Source: Marinomonas piezotolerans
GTDB taxonomy: Bacteria; Pseudomonadota; Gammaproteobacteria; Pseudomonadales; Marinomonadaceae
Assembly (NCBI RefSeq): GCF_003362755.1
Contig: NZ_QKRA01000002.1
Location: 558,001-622,000 of the forward strand
DNA length: 64,000 bases
Direction of reading: 5' to 3'
Shown piece after piece: positions 46,121-54,464 of the stretch. The notes under the pieces are model-generated. The model had not been told where the DNA came from. It saw nothing but the letters and a program-made list of their open reading frames with translations, and searched no databases. Within the stretch, counting starts at the first letter, position 1, and every line of letters starts with the position of its first letter. A program made the position numbers and the translations under genes.

Positions 46121-46729
46121 ATGTCTCGTACATTTCCACTTAAAGCAGCGCTTACCGTAAGTGCTGTCGTGTTTTTATCTGCCTGTTCGAATGTTCAAAA
46201 GCAAGGTGTATTCAGCCAAGCAGAGGTTGAACATCATGACATTCGCCCGACTTTCTCTCATGCATTAGAGCGTGAGGAGTGGCTTGCAAACGAATATCGT
46301 AAATATCTAGCCACAAAGGGGAATAAAGCCTTTGCTGTGTATTGGGATGGGCTTGGGTATCCTTCCGCGTCAGGCTACAGTGACGACAAATTGTCTATGA
46401 CGATAGCTCGCAAAGAAGCTCTTCGACTCTGCCAAGCTTATAGTCAATCACAGCGTCAATATTGCGTGATTGAAGATGAAAAAGGCACCGATCGTGAGCC
46501 GCTAAGATCTACTGATTTTCCAAAAGAAGTGATTGCTTACCGCGATGCAGACCACTGGCAAGAATATGTGTCCACCCGCGGTCATAAAGCGATTGCCGGT
46601 AATCAATCAGGTATTAAAGCTGGATCCAAAGGTGCGTCTCAAGCAGAGGCTGAGCAGAAAGCGCTAGAGCAGTGTCGAGAAAATGCCAGCTACGTTAGCT
46701 TAGATTGCTACATCATTGCGTCTGAATAG
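46121..46729 (+). CDS. Lipoprotein with two repeated modules, unknown function
   Basis: 202 aa. Lipoprotein signal with lipobox LSAC (Cys22). Two homologous segments follow. The first runs about 63-124 (YRKYLATKGNKAFAVY ... ALRLCQAYSQ ... YCVIEDE); the second about 147-201 (WQEYVSTRGHKAIAG ... ALEQCRENAS ... DCYIIASE). Each holds two Cys at equivalent places, so each module probably has a disulfide in the periplasm. The repeat resembles the DUF4189 style of small exported modules. SD AAGGAG is 8 nt upstream. Function unknown. Confidence 0.75.
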   Translation: MSRTFPLKAALTVSAVVFLSACSNVQKQGVFSQAEVEHHDIRPTFSHALEREEWLANEYRKYLATKGNKAFAVYWDGLGYPSASGYSDDKLSMTIARKEALRLCQAYSQSQRQYCVIEDEKGTDREPLRSTDFPKEVIAYRDADHWQEYVSTRGHKAIAGNQSGIKAGSKGASQAEAEQKALEQCRENASYVSLDCYIIASE

Positions 46730-46757
46730 TGTTTTACTTGCTTAATTAGCCTGCAAT

Positions 46758-46806
46758 AGGCCTTGAGTAGTGAGCGGCATGTCCGATTACTCTTGAAGGC
46801 CTTTTA
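46758..46806 (+). terminator. Probable terminator after the repeat lipoprotein
   Basis: AGGCCTTGAGTA pairs imperfectly with TACTCTTGAAGGCCT across a 20-nt loop, then TTTTA. Confidence 0.55.
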
Positions 46807-46958
46807 TAATGCAGAATGATCTATCAAGTTGGATTACACCGTGGTCAGTTCGAAAGGTCTGCCTTCATCATAGAGATTACTGTAGAGCAAAAAAGGTTCT
46901 GCCCCTTTAATCCAAATCCCCAAAGATGAGCGCGTCTTTGCCATGATGGAGACATGCC

Positions 46959-46992
46959 CAAGGGTGAAGCGTCTAATCACGCTTCGCCCTTG
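46959..46992. terminator. Hairpin downstream of poxB
   Basis: A 13-bp stem (46959-46971 with 46980-46992, one G-T pair) with an 8-nt loop, 23 bp past the poxB stop. No T-run on the minus strand, so an intrinsic terminator is uncertain. Confidence 0.4.
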
Positions 46993-47014
46993 CTTCATCT
47001 AGACACATGAAGGT

Positions 47015-48727
47015 TTAACGCAGGAAGTTGTCTTTTAGCAGATCTTTTACTTCGTCCATGCGCCCATTTAATACCGCTTTAATGCCAAACAGCGCCGTCG
47101 ACGCCACTTGCCCCGCTTCAATTTTGGGTGGCATGACCAGCTCCATTGGACTGACTTTCACATCTAACAGAGCGGGCTTGTCTGAAGCCAACCACTGCTT
47201 CAACGCGTTATCTATTTCATCGGGTGTTTCAACGCGCCAAGCATCTAGCCCCATCGCCTTGGCAACCGCAGAGAAATCCGGATTTTCGAGCTTGGTAAAA
47301 CCATCTAACTGACCTTCAACACGCTGCTCCATCTCGACAAAAGCAAGAGATTCATTGTTGAAAATAAGCAATTTCACTGGGGCTTTTTCTTGCAGCAAAG
47401 TGAGTAAGTCGCCCATCAGCATGGTCATACCCCCATCACCACAAAGCGCAATCACTGGGCGTTCTGGGTAGGCTTTCACAATGCCCATGGCCTGAGGATA
47501 GGCATTCGCCATGGTGCCATGAGACAAGCTGGTCAAAAAACGTCGGGATCCTTTTGCTTCTAAATGTCTCAGCAGCCAGACCATAGGTGAGCCACCGTCG
47601 GCCGTGAAAATCGCATCATCGCCTGCCAGTTCATTCAGACGTCGGGTGAGAGTTTGTGGGTGAATAAGAGAGTGATCTGAGACTTCTTCTTTGCGATAAG
47701 CGTCTAGATCTTTTTGCCATTGTTTCAGTGCTTTATCGAGGTGTGCTTGTTCTTTGCGTTGAGTAAGCTTGGGGAGCAATTGTTGGATCGAAGCTTTTAC
47801 ATCGCCCGTTAGTCCGAGATCGATAGGGCTACGTTTGCCTAAATGCGTGGTGTCTAAATTGATTTGAGCAATTTTGGCATCGGTTGGATAAAACTGAGTA
47901 TAAGCAAAGTCTGTCCCTAAACAGATGAGCAAATCGCAATCGAGTACGGATTCCATACCCGATTTGTTTCCCAAAATGCCCGTCATACCCACCTGATAAG
48001 GGTTATTTGGCTCAACAAACTCCTTCGAACGCGAGCTATGTACAATGGGAGCCTTCAAGTATTCCGCTAGCTCGATTAATTCTTTATGCGCCCCTTTCGC
48101 ACCAATGCCGACGTAGAGCGTGATTTTCTCTGCATCATTAATCAGCGCAACTAATTTGCTTATTTCATCGGCGTTAGGGTGCGTGACAGGCTGAGTTCGA
48201 TGCACGGACCAAGACAAATCGCTGTGCACTTTTTCTTTAAACATATCGCCATTCACCACCACAACCGCCACGCCTTGGTGAGCTAGCGCAGCCTGAGCGG
48301 CTTGCGTGATAATGCGTTGGGCTTGATCTGGATGAGAGATACGCTCACAAAATACCGAGCATTGTTCATACAGCTTGGTTTGGTCGACTTCTTGAGGGAA
48401 ATTAAGCCCTTCTTCTTGGCGATCCACATTCGAAGCAATAAAGACCAATGGCGAGCCATTGCGATGAGATTCAAAAATACCATTGATAAAGTGAAGGCTA
48501 CCAGGGCCACAGGTACCAGCACACAGTGCCAGCTCTTGAGTCATATAGGCCTCGGCACCTGCCGCGAACGCGCCCACCTCTTCGTGCCGCACATGAACCC
48601 AATCTATATCAGAGGTACGAATCTTATCGGTTAAATGGTTGATCGTATCGCCCACCACTCCATAGCATCGCTTGGCCCCCGCTTGAGCCAATGTATCTAC
48701 AATAACCTCAGCAACATCTTTACTCAT
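47015..48727 (-). CDS. poxB: Pyruvate dehydrogenase (quinone), thiamine-diphosphate dependent
   Basis: 570 aa, close to the 572 of E. coli PoxB. Catalytic Glu50 in VRHEEVGAFAAGAEA. FAD-binding central domain. Thiamine-diphosphate motif starts GDGGMTMLMGD and closes with NN about 28 residues later. Oxidises pyruvate to acetate plus CO2 and passes electrons to quinone at the inner membrane. The C-terminal amphipathic tail for lipid binding is likely the EVKDLLKDNFLR segment. Sequence cannot exclude a related oxidase (TPP-dependent acetolactate-like), but the Glu50 context supports PoxB. Monocistronic. Confidence 0.9.
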   Translation of the reverse strand: MSKDVAEVIVDTLAQAGAKRCYGVVGDTINHLTDKIRTSDIDWVHVRHEEVGAFAAGAEAYMTQELALCAGTCGPGSLHFINGIFESHRNGSPLVFIASNVDRQEEGLNFPQEVDQTKLYEQCSVFCERISHPDQAQRIITQAAQAALAHQGVAVVVVNGDMFKEKVHSDLSWSVHRTQPVTHPNADEISKLVALINDAEKITLYVGIGAKGAHKELIELAEYLKAPIVHSSRSKEFVEPNNPYQVGMTGILGNKSGMESVLDCDLLICLGTDFAYTQFYPTDAKIAQINLDTTHLGKRSPIDLGLTGDVKASIQQLLPKLTQRKEQAHLDKALKQWQKDLDAYRKEEVSDHSLIHPQTLTRRLNELAGDDAIFTADGGSPMVWLLRHLEAKGSRRFLTSLSHGTMANAYPQAMGIVKAYPERPVIALCGDGGMTMLMGDLLTLLQEKAPVKLLIFNNESLAFVEMEQRVEGQLDGFTKLENPDFSAVAKAMGLDAWRVETPDEIDNALKQWLASDKPALLDVKVSPMELVMPPKIEAGQVASTALFGIKAVLNGRMDEVKDLLKDNFLR

Positions 48728-48927
48728 CTGTGTACTCCATTATTCATAATGCGACCATAAGATACTGACGTAACCATTGGTCAAAGTCTAAACAACGGAG
48801 TTACTTCCTTTATATATGCAAAGAAGCATGCCGAGTTCATAATTTGCTGAAAGGTGGGAAGTGAGCCGACAGATAACTCTGTTACGAGTCGCAGATCAAG
48901 TCTGGTGGGGGAATTATCACCTGAGTC

Positions 48928-49462
48928 TCACTGGATTAAAGCAGTGCTGTGAACGACCGTTGCGTACTCCCCATCTAAATTTGCGAGCGACATAGAGTGT
49001 ACCTCGTCTGTACTGCGTAGAGTGCCGAAGTAGTCGGTCTTGGCAAAAGTGAAGCACGCGTCTTCTACGACAAACACCTCGTAGCCAAGGTTGCCGCCTG
49101 TTCTAGCCGTGGCTTCGATGGAATTGTTCGTGGCGACACCGACGAAGACGATTTCATCTGTGCCGAGGCGGTTGAGGACGTTATCAAGTTCATTGTTAAT
49201 AAACGCACAGGGCACTGATTTCTCGAGCACGATTTCACCTTCTTGGGGGGAAATCTTGCTTTAGAGAGAAGCCAGACTGTTGCGGCCAAAATACCGAATC
49301 TGGCTCCGTCGAACGGTGGATAACATGCAGCACTGGCCAGCCCTTACCACGCCACCGCCCTAATAGCCTCAACATCACCGCCTCGGCCAACGGGTTATTT
49401 CGTTCACCTAACTTGGGGTGATCGATGCCGTGCTGTTGATCAATGATGATAAGTGTCTGCAT
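48928..49462 (-). pseudogene. Isochorismatase-family hydrolase, frameshifted at a six-C run
   Basis: Two reading-frame pieces (49235-49462 and 48928 to about 49241) form one cysteine-hydrolase-type protein. The first begins LIIIDQQHGID (the catalytic Asp region) and runs to GFSLKQDFPP. The second continues EGEIVLEKSVPCAFINNEL ... GVATNNSIEATARTGG ... AKTDYFG. At 49245-49250 the minus strand has six C; removing one restores a continuous frame. The position that holds the catalytic Cys in most relatives (GxxTxxC) appears as Ser. Either a sequencing error or a genuine lesion, so it may be an inactive gene. Confidence 0.75.
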
Positions 49463-49856
49463 AGAGGTTGCCCGTTTGAAAACATCAGTGGATAAATCTA
49501 GCGTGTATCCACAGAAGTGTTAAGCATTTTGGGGCGGCATCTTCGCCATTTTAATCCCTCAAAGAGTCAGACGAAGCGTGAAAAGGTCAGCTTTAGATGA
49601 AACTGGTCCCTTGATAGAACTGAGTACTGAATCACTTTTTAGGGTGGGTTGCCTGTTAATTAGTGATTTCATAGCGTAAAAAACGGTTCTACCGGCTTCA
49701 CGATCAGTTAGTAAGAAAAAATACGTCAAATCTGCACTAAAATAGGTGGAGAAGAAATCTAGTTTTATAGAGGCGAGAAAAGATATTTTCGAAGTTGCCG
49801 ATTTCTCAGCATCTGCACCCAATAATTACGCGCTTCAGATCCCAGTTGCTCGATTT
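49463..49856. other. Non-coding left edge of the phosphorothioation island
   Basis: 394 bp with no convincing gene on either strand: several stops in every frame and no homologue recognised. A minus-strand open frame of 87 codons (49559-49822) has no SD or recognisable pattern and I do not call it. AT content rises here toward the next gene. No tRNA or att-type repeat seen. Confidence 0.55.
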
Positions 49857-50465
49857 CTATAAAATAAGACCTGACTGTTTAAGGTAATTACTGCCAAAAA
49901 AAATAGGTTGATAGGTATACCTACCCAGCTCTCCGTTTTGATTTGGTTTTCCAAATAAAATGTCCCCTTTTCTTCCATGTTTACCATTGCTTGAGATAAA
50001 ATCCGTGGTAAGAATAGTAAAGTCAATTATATCTCCTGTAGTAAGCGTTAACCAGCAGTGGATTTTTTCTTTTTGAGGGGTTTTGTTAGGTTTCTTTATC
50101 TTAGAAATATAATGCTCTTCACTGCTGAAAAATGCTTTTTTCCCTTCTATATATAAATTACCAACGGTCATATTGAATCCAATACTTAAATTATTTTCTC
50201 TAAAATGATCTGCTAAAATGTCATAATAAAAGACGTTTTCTGAAATGCAATTTCCATATGAGTTCTCTTTTAGTCTTTCATTATATAAATATGATATCAT
50301 TTTTATTATATTTATAAGGTCTTGAGTTTTTTTAAAGTTTGCGTTTATTATGGTTGGGTTGTCAAGAATAATATTGTTATTGAGAGAGTTTAAAAAAGCT
50401 TTATTTAAGTTGTGAAAATAATTTAAACTTGAGCGGTCATTAATTTTCTTAAATTTATTAATCAT
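49857..50465 (-). CDS. Unknown protein downstream of dndA, transglutaminase-like triad
   Basis: 202 aa, AT-rich and unlike its neighbours in base use. It begins 5 bp after the dndA stop on the same strand, so it is co-transcribed with dndA. I do not recognise the family. A Cys/His/Asp pattern of the transglutaminase-like or papain-like fold is visible: Cys73 in YGNCISENVFYYDIL, His136 in HCWLTLTTG and Asp148 in IIDFT. The following residues end in YTYQPIFFGSNYLKQSG. It may be a dnd-associated protease-like or ligase-like factor or an accessory toxin; all of that is inference. Confidence 0.72.
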   Translation of the reverse strand: MINKFKKINDRSSLNYFHNLNKAFLNSLNNNIILDNPTIINANFKKTQDLINIIKMISYLYNERLKENSYGNCISENVFYYDILADHFRENNLSIGFNMTVGNLYIEGKKAFFSSEEHYISKIKKPNKTPQKEKIHCWLTLTTGDIIDFTILTTDFISSNGKHGRKGDILFGKPNQNGELGRYTYQPIFFGSNYLKQSGLIL

Positions 50466-50470
50466 ACTGT

Positions 50471-51598
50471 TTACACTCTTATACTTTTCAATGCTTCCAT
50501 AATACCTTGAACTGGCAGCTCTTTAGTACTGTGAGACCAAGACATGCGAATGGCTTCTGACACTCTATTATCTGCTAACCCCATCGCAGTCAGTACATGT
50601 GAAGGCGTATAGCTTGAAGAAGTGCAGGCAGAGCCATTAGATACCGCCGCAATGCCTTTTAAAGTTACCATAGCGGCTTCGGAGCTCACCCCAGGAGCAG
50701 AGAAATTAAGTATAAATGGTGAAGTGTTCGCCCCATTTACATGTATATCAAGTGAGCCTAATGAATCCAGCAAGGTTTGCTTTAATGTTTGAGCGTGCTG
50801 CTGCCATTCGCTATGATTTTTATACGCTTGTTCACAAGCAAGTCCGAACCCAGCAATCAATGGTACTGGTAAGGTGCCAGGGCGCAGGCCTTTTTCTTGA
50901 CCACCACCAAACATAATCGGGTTAAGTGGAGGGCGCAAATAGCCTCGTTTTCTGGCAATCAATGCGCCCACACCCATAGGTCCATAAAGCTTATGACTAC
51001 TGACACTGATAAAGTCTATACGTTCGTTATCTAAGCCTTGGGGCAGTTTGGCATAGCTTTGGGCCGCGTCAATGTGTAGGTATGCATCATGATCTGCCAA
51101 TACATCACAAATAACTTGAAGAGGTTGTATTGAGCCCGTTTCGTTATTTACGTGCATGATCGACACCAGCAAGGTGTCGCTCCGCAGAGAGTTGGACAAC
51201 TCATCTGGATCGATAAGGCCAGACTCATCAACGGATAAGTAGGTTACTTCAAATCCTTGCTTAGCCAGCTCTTCTATGGGCTCCAACACGGCTTTGTGCT
51301 CTATTGTGCTGGTGATGATGTGTTTTTTGTTCTCATCAATTCCGTAATTTTTGAGACCTAAAATTGCTAAGTTATTACTCTCAGTAGCACCACTAGTGAA
51401 GATGACATTTTGTTTATCAGTAGATGCTGCTTCCGCAACTTGCTGGCGTGCTTTTTCGACAGCTTGCTTGGCTCGCACACCGAATTCATGGGTTCGACTG
51501 CCAGCGTTACCATACTCCTCAAGGAAGTACTTGTTCATCAACTCAACCACTTCAGTAGAGACCGGAGTCGTTGCGCTCATATCTAAATAAACAGTCAT
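50471..51598 (-). CDS. dndA: Cysteine desulfurase DndA of the DNA phosphorothioation system
   Basis: 375 aa class-V aminotransferase fold. PLP lysine Lys203 in SSHKLYGP, HID motif at about 175-177, and the sulfur-carrying Cys325 in SNGSACTSSSYTPSH. It takes sulfur from L-cysteine and delivers it to DndC. It is divergent from dndB-E with 120 bp between, the classical dnd arrangement. It is near 380 aa, as usual for DndA. A housekeeping IscS/NifS is unlikely given the position beside dndBCDE. Its downstream neighbour is an unknown AT-rich gene. Confidence 0.93.
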   Translation of the reverse strand: MTVYLDMSATTPVSTEVVELMNKYFLEEYGNAGSRTHEFGVRAKQAVEKARQQVAEAASTDKQNVIFTSGATESNNLAILGLKNYGIDENKKHIITSTIEHKAVLEPIEELAKQGFEVTYLSVDESGLIDPDELSNSLRSDTLLVSIMHVNNETGSIQPLQVICDVLADHDAYLHIDAAQSYAKLPQGLDNERIDFISVSSHKLYGPMGVGALIARKRGYLRPPLNPIMFGGGQEKGLRPGTLPVPLIAGFGLACEQAYKNHSEWQQHAQTLKQTLLDSLGSLDIHVNGANTSPFILNFSAPGVSSEAAMVTLKGIAAVSNGSACTSSSYTPSHVLTAMGLADNRVSEAIRMSWSHSTKELPVQGIMEALKSIRV

Positions 51599-51670
51599 AA
51601 TTACCAGCTTTGCTAATCAGTATTAGTTGCAGACAAGGATAACCAATTTCGGTAGAATGCGCCGCAATTA

Positions 51671-51684
51671 TGTTCGTACGAACA
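51671..51684. promoter_or_regulatory. Perfect 14-bp palindrome in the dndA/dndB divergent promoter
   Basis: TGTTCGTACGAACA (51671-51684), containing GTTC and GAAC; another GAAC follows at 51701-51704. A TAGAAT (-10-like) lies at 51653-51658. DndB family regulators repress their own operon in other species, so this is the probable operator, 35 bp before the dndB start. GAAC/GTTC is also the modified motif of one branch of Dnd systems. Confidence 0.7.
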
Positions 51685-51718
51685 GAGTAAATTATTCAAC
51701 GAACAATCGGGGTTGCGT

Positions 51719-52810
51719 ATGAGTAGTATCATATCAGGGCTCTCTTTCCCTGCAATTAAAGGCACTCAAGCGGGAACTGAGTATTACATCGTTATGTGCC
51801 CGTTAAAGCGTCTAAGTAAGGTTTTTACCCTAGATGAAGGGCAGTTGCCTGTAAATCAAAGGGCGCAGCGCATCATCAATGAAGAGCGCATTCCTGATAT
51901 CACCAACTACATATTAGATAATCGCGATAACTACGTTTTCTCGGCGCTCACAGCCTGTATTGATGGCGTAAGTGACTTTGTTCCAGTAGGCGAATCCAAG
52001 CAAGAGCAAAAAATTGGCACCTTGATTATTGATGAAGATGCAGAGCTCTACATCACTGATGGACAGCATCGTAATGCCGCGATACTTGAAGCTCTACAGC
52101 AAGACCCTACGCTTGGAGACGAAACCATTTCTGTGGTCTTTTTCGCAGATAAGTCGCTTGCTGAGCGGCAAAAAATCTTTAAAGACTTGAACCTTTACCC
52201 AGTCAAAGCCGACTCATCTCTCAGTATTACTTATGATGATCGGCCGGATGCGATCTTATCGAAGACTGTTGTCTTTAGTAGTGAGCGCTTATCCAAGTTA
52301 ATACACATGGAAAAGAGCAATCTTGGACCTAGATCTAAAAAGCTTGTGAGCCACAGTGCTATGAACAAGGCGACCAAAGAGCTTTTAGGCCGTATCACTA
52401 AAGACAATTATCAAAGCCTGATACCTATCGCGTCAGAATACTGGCATTGCGTGTTAGATAATGTGCCAGCGTGGCAATTGATTTACGAAGATAAAGCTTC
52501 TGGCGGTGATTTAAGAGATGAGTCTGTCCATGCGCACTCAGTGACATTCCAAGCATTGGGGCAAGTCGGAGCGCAGTTGATTAAGCAAGACAATGACTGG
52601 AAATCTAAGCTTACAAAGTTGAGCGAGATTGATTGGTCTCGATCTAACCGAGACTGGCATGGCCGTTGTATTGTGAATGGCAGCATGACAAACAATGCAA
52701 AATCCGTAGAGCTCACGCGTATACAGATTAAGAAATACCTAGGCTTGGCTCTGACTCCGAAAGAGTTGCAAGCAGAGCAACGCTATAACGAGGCATATCA
52801 TGTCAATTAA
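51719..52810 (+). CDS. dndB: DndB, DGQHR-domain regulator of the phosphorothioation operon
   Basis: 363 aa from ATG 51719; a TTG two codons earlier has no better signal. The DGQHR motif that names the family is at residues 114-118 (LYITDGQHRNAAI). Upstream NQRAQRIINEERI matches the start of the DGQHR fold. DndB is the transcriptional repressor of dnd operons in enterobacteria and Streptomyces and is not needed for modification. The stop overlaps dndC by 11 bp, indicating translational coupling. Probably binds the palindrome at 51671. Confidence 0.94.
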   Translation: MSSIISGLSFPAIKGTQAGTEYYIVMCPLKRLSKVFTLDEGQLPVNQRAQRIINEERIPDITNYILDNRDNYVFSALTACIDGVSDFVPVGESKQEQKIGTLIIDEDAELYITDGQHRNAAILEALQQDPTLGDETISVVFFADKSLAERQKIFKDLNLYPVKADSSLSITYDDRPDAILSKTVVFSSERLSKLIHMEKSNLGPRSKKLVSHSAMNKATKELLGRITKDNYQSLIPIASEYWHCVLDNVPAWQLIYEDKASGGDLRDESVHAHSVTFQALGQVGAQLIKQDNDWKSKLTKLSEIDWSRSNRDWHGRCIVNGSMTNNAKSVELTRIQIKKYLGLALTPKELQAEQRYNEAYHVN

Positions 52811-54464
52811 TGAAGTGAATCCAAAGCGTTCTGCATTTTCGCAGTACGGCATCAAACAAGTGATTGAGGATTCGATAGCGCACATCAAACACTTATATCT
52901 AAGTGACGCCATTCCTTGGGTGATTGGTTACAGTGGTGGTAAAGATTCAACCGCGACACTTCAGCTTGTTTGGTATGCGCTACAACAGCTTGCCGAAGAA
53001 GGTAAGGCCACCAAGAAAGTCCACGTTATTAGCACCGATACATTAGTAGAAAATCCGATCGTATCCATGTGGGTAGAAAAGTCTTTGGGAAGAATGGAGC
53101 AGGCTGCAGAAGACCAAAACTTGCCTATTACCCCCCATCGACTGACGCCGGATATCAAAGACCGCTTTTGGGTAAACCTAATCGGCAAGGGGTATCCTGC
53201 TCCGCGAGCAAAATTTCGTTGGTGTACCGATCGATTAAAGATCAATCCATCTAACAATTTTATTAAAAGCTTGCGTGATAAAAACGGCGAAGCCATTTTA
53301 GTGCTGGGTACACGAAAAGCAGAAAGTGCGACGCGTGCGGCCTTGATGGATGAGTATGAAAACTCTGCAACGAATACACGCAAAGCCCAAGGCCTTACCG
53401 AAAGTGGTGCGAAAGACTTACAGCGTGTCTGGATCTATGCGCCGATTGGTGAATGGAGCAATGACGATGTTTGGATCTATCTAAACAGCGTGAAAAACCC
53501 ATGGAATTTCCCTAACCACGACTTGATGGGAATGTACCAAGGGGCGACAGATGGTGGTGAGTGTCCGTTGGTGGTCGATCAATCCACTCAAAGTTGTGGT
53601 GATAGCCGTTTCGGCTGTTACGTATGCACCATGGTGTCAGAAGACAAATCCATGAATGCTATGATCGCCAATGACGAAGAAAAAGAATGGATGATGCCAC
53701 TCGTTTCATTGCGTAATGAAATCGAAGTGAACGACCCAAGCCGTGATAAGAAACTCGATAAACTTCGCCGCGATAAATCAAATCGAGATTTCCGACGCAT
53801 GGACGGGCGCTTAACCGTACATGTGACAAAAAATGGTGCTGATCTCGTCCCAGGGCCCTATTTGCAGTCGTTTCGTGAGCATTTATTAAAGTGCGTATTA
53901 GAAGCACAAGTGGCAGTTCAGCGTATGGGGCCTCCTGAAGTAAAAGGATTAGAGCTACTGCCACTTGAAGAGCTAGAAGCGATTAGAGCAATTTGGCTTA
54001 AAGAAAAGCATGAATTAGAAGACAGCGTGCCGACAATCTATGAGAAAGTCATTAAGAAGCCCTATCCAGGCGAGCGCCGTGCTCATCATCCCATACTCAA
54101 CAAAGAAACACTTGAGCGCTTGAAAACGTATTGTACCCAGCAAGGGGACGAAGAAGGACTGTTGTATCAACAGTTAAGAGCCGTGATGAGTGTAGCCAAC
54201 AAACATCGCAATCAGCTAAGGCGCGCCAAACTGAAAGATGAATTGTCTGATGTGCTAGATAAAGGTGCCTTTAGCTCAATGTATGAAGCTAAGCAGTTTG
54301 CCCTAGAGCGCGAGCGTCATAATTTGCAGATCAAGCTTAACAATGATGTTTCTCTGGAAGACGAAGAGAAAATTGATATTCGAGATAAGATCTCCATCAT
54401 CACGCAATCCATAAAAGAGCACGGTTACAGCTCATTATTAATAGACACGGTTGAAGTAGAATAA
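52800..54464 (+). CDS. dndC: DndC, ATP pyrophosphatase/Fe-S sulfurtransferase
   Basis: 554 aa. PAPS-reductase-like PP-loop SGGKDS at 45-50. Cysteines of the Fe-S cluster region: Cys142 (RWCTDR), Cys255, Cys266, Cys273 and Cys276 (CGDSRFGCYVC). C-terminal helical part about 350-554. Activates the DNA backbone with ATP and inserts sulfur supplied by DndA. dndD starts inside its stop codon (TAATG). Full-length with all recognisable motifs. Confidence 0.96.
   Translation: MSINEVNPKRSAFSQYGIKQVIEDSIAHIKHLYLSDAIPWVIGYSGGKDSTATLQLVWYALQQLAEEGKATKKVHVISTDTLVENPIVSMWVEKSLGRMEQAAEDQNLPITPHRLTPDIKDRFWVNLIGKGYPAPRAKFRWCTDRLKINPSNNFIKSLRDKNGEAILVLGTRKAESATRAALMDEYENSATNTRKAQGLTESGAKDLQRVWIYAPIGEWSNDDVWIYLNSVKNPWNFPNHDLMGMYQGATDGGECPLVVDQSTQSCGDSRFGCYVCTMVSEDKSMNAMIANDEEKEWMMPLVSLRNEIEVNDPSRDKKLDKLRRDKSNRDFRRMDGRLTVHVTKNGADLVPGPYLQSFREHLLKCVLEAQVAVQRMGPPEVKGLELLPLEELEAIRAIWLKEKHELEDSVPTIYEKVIKKPYPGERRAHHPILNKETLERLKTYCTQQGDEEGLLYQQLRAVMSVANKHRNQLRRAKLKDELSDVLDKGAFSSMYEAKQFALERERHNLQIKLNNDVSLEDEEKIDIRDKISIITQSIKEHGYSSLLIDTVEVE

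Noticed and set aside
49559-49822. Open frame of 87 codons on the minus strand
   Set aside because: No SD, no recognisable pattern, no neighbours arguing for it; an AT-rich chance frame.
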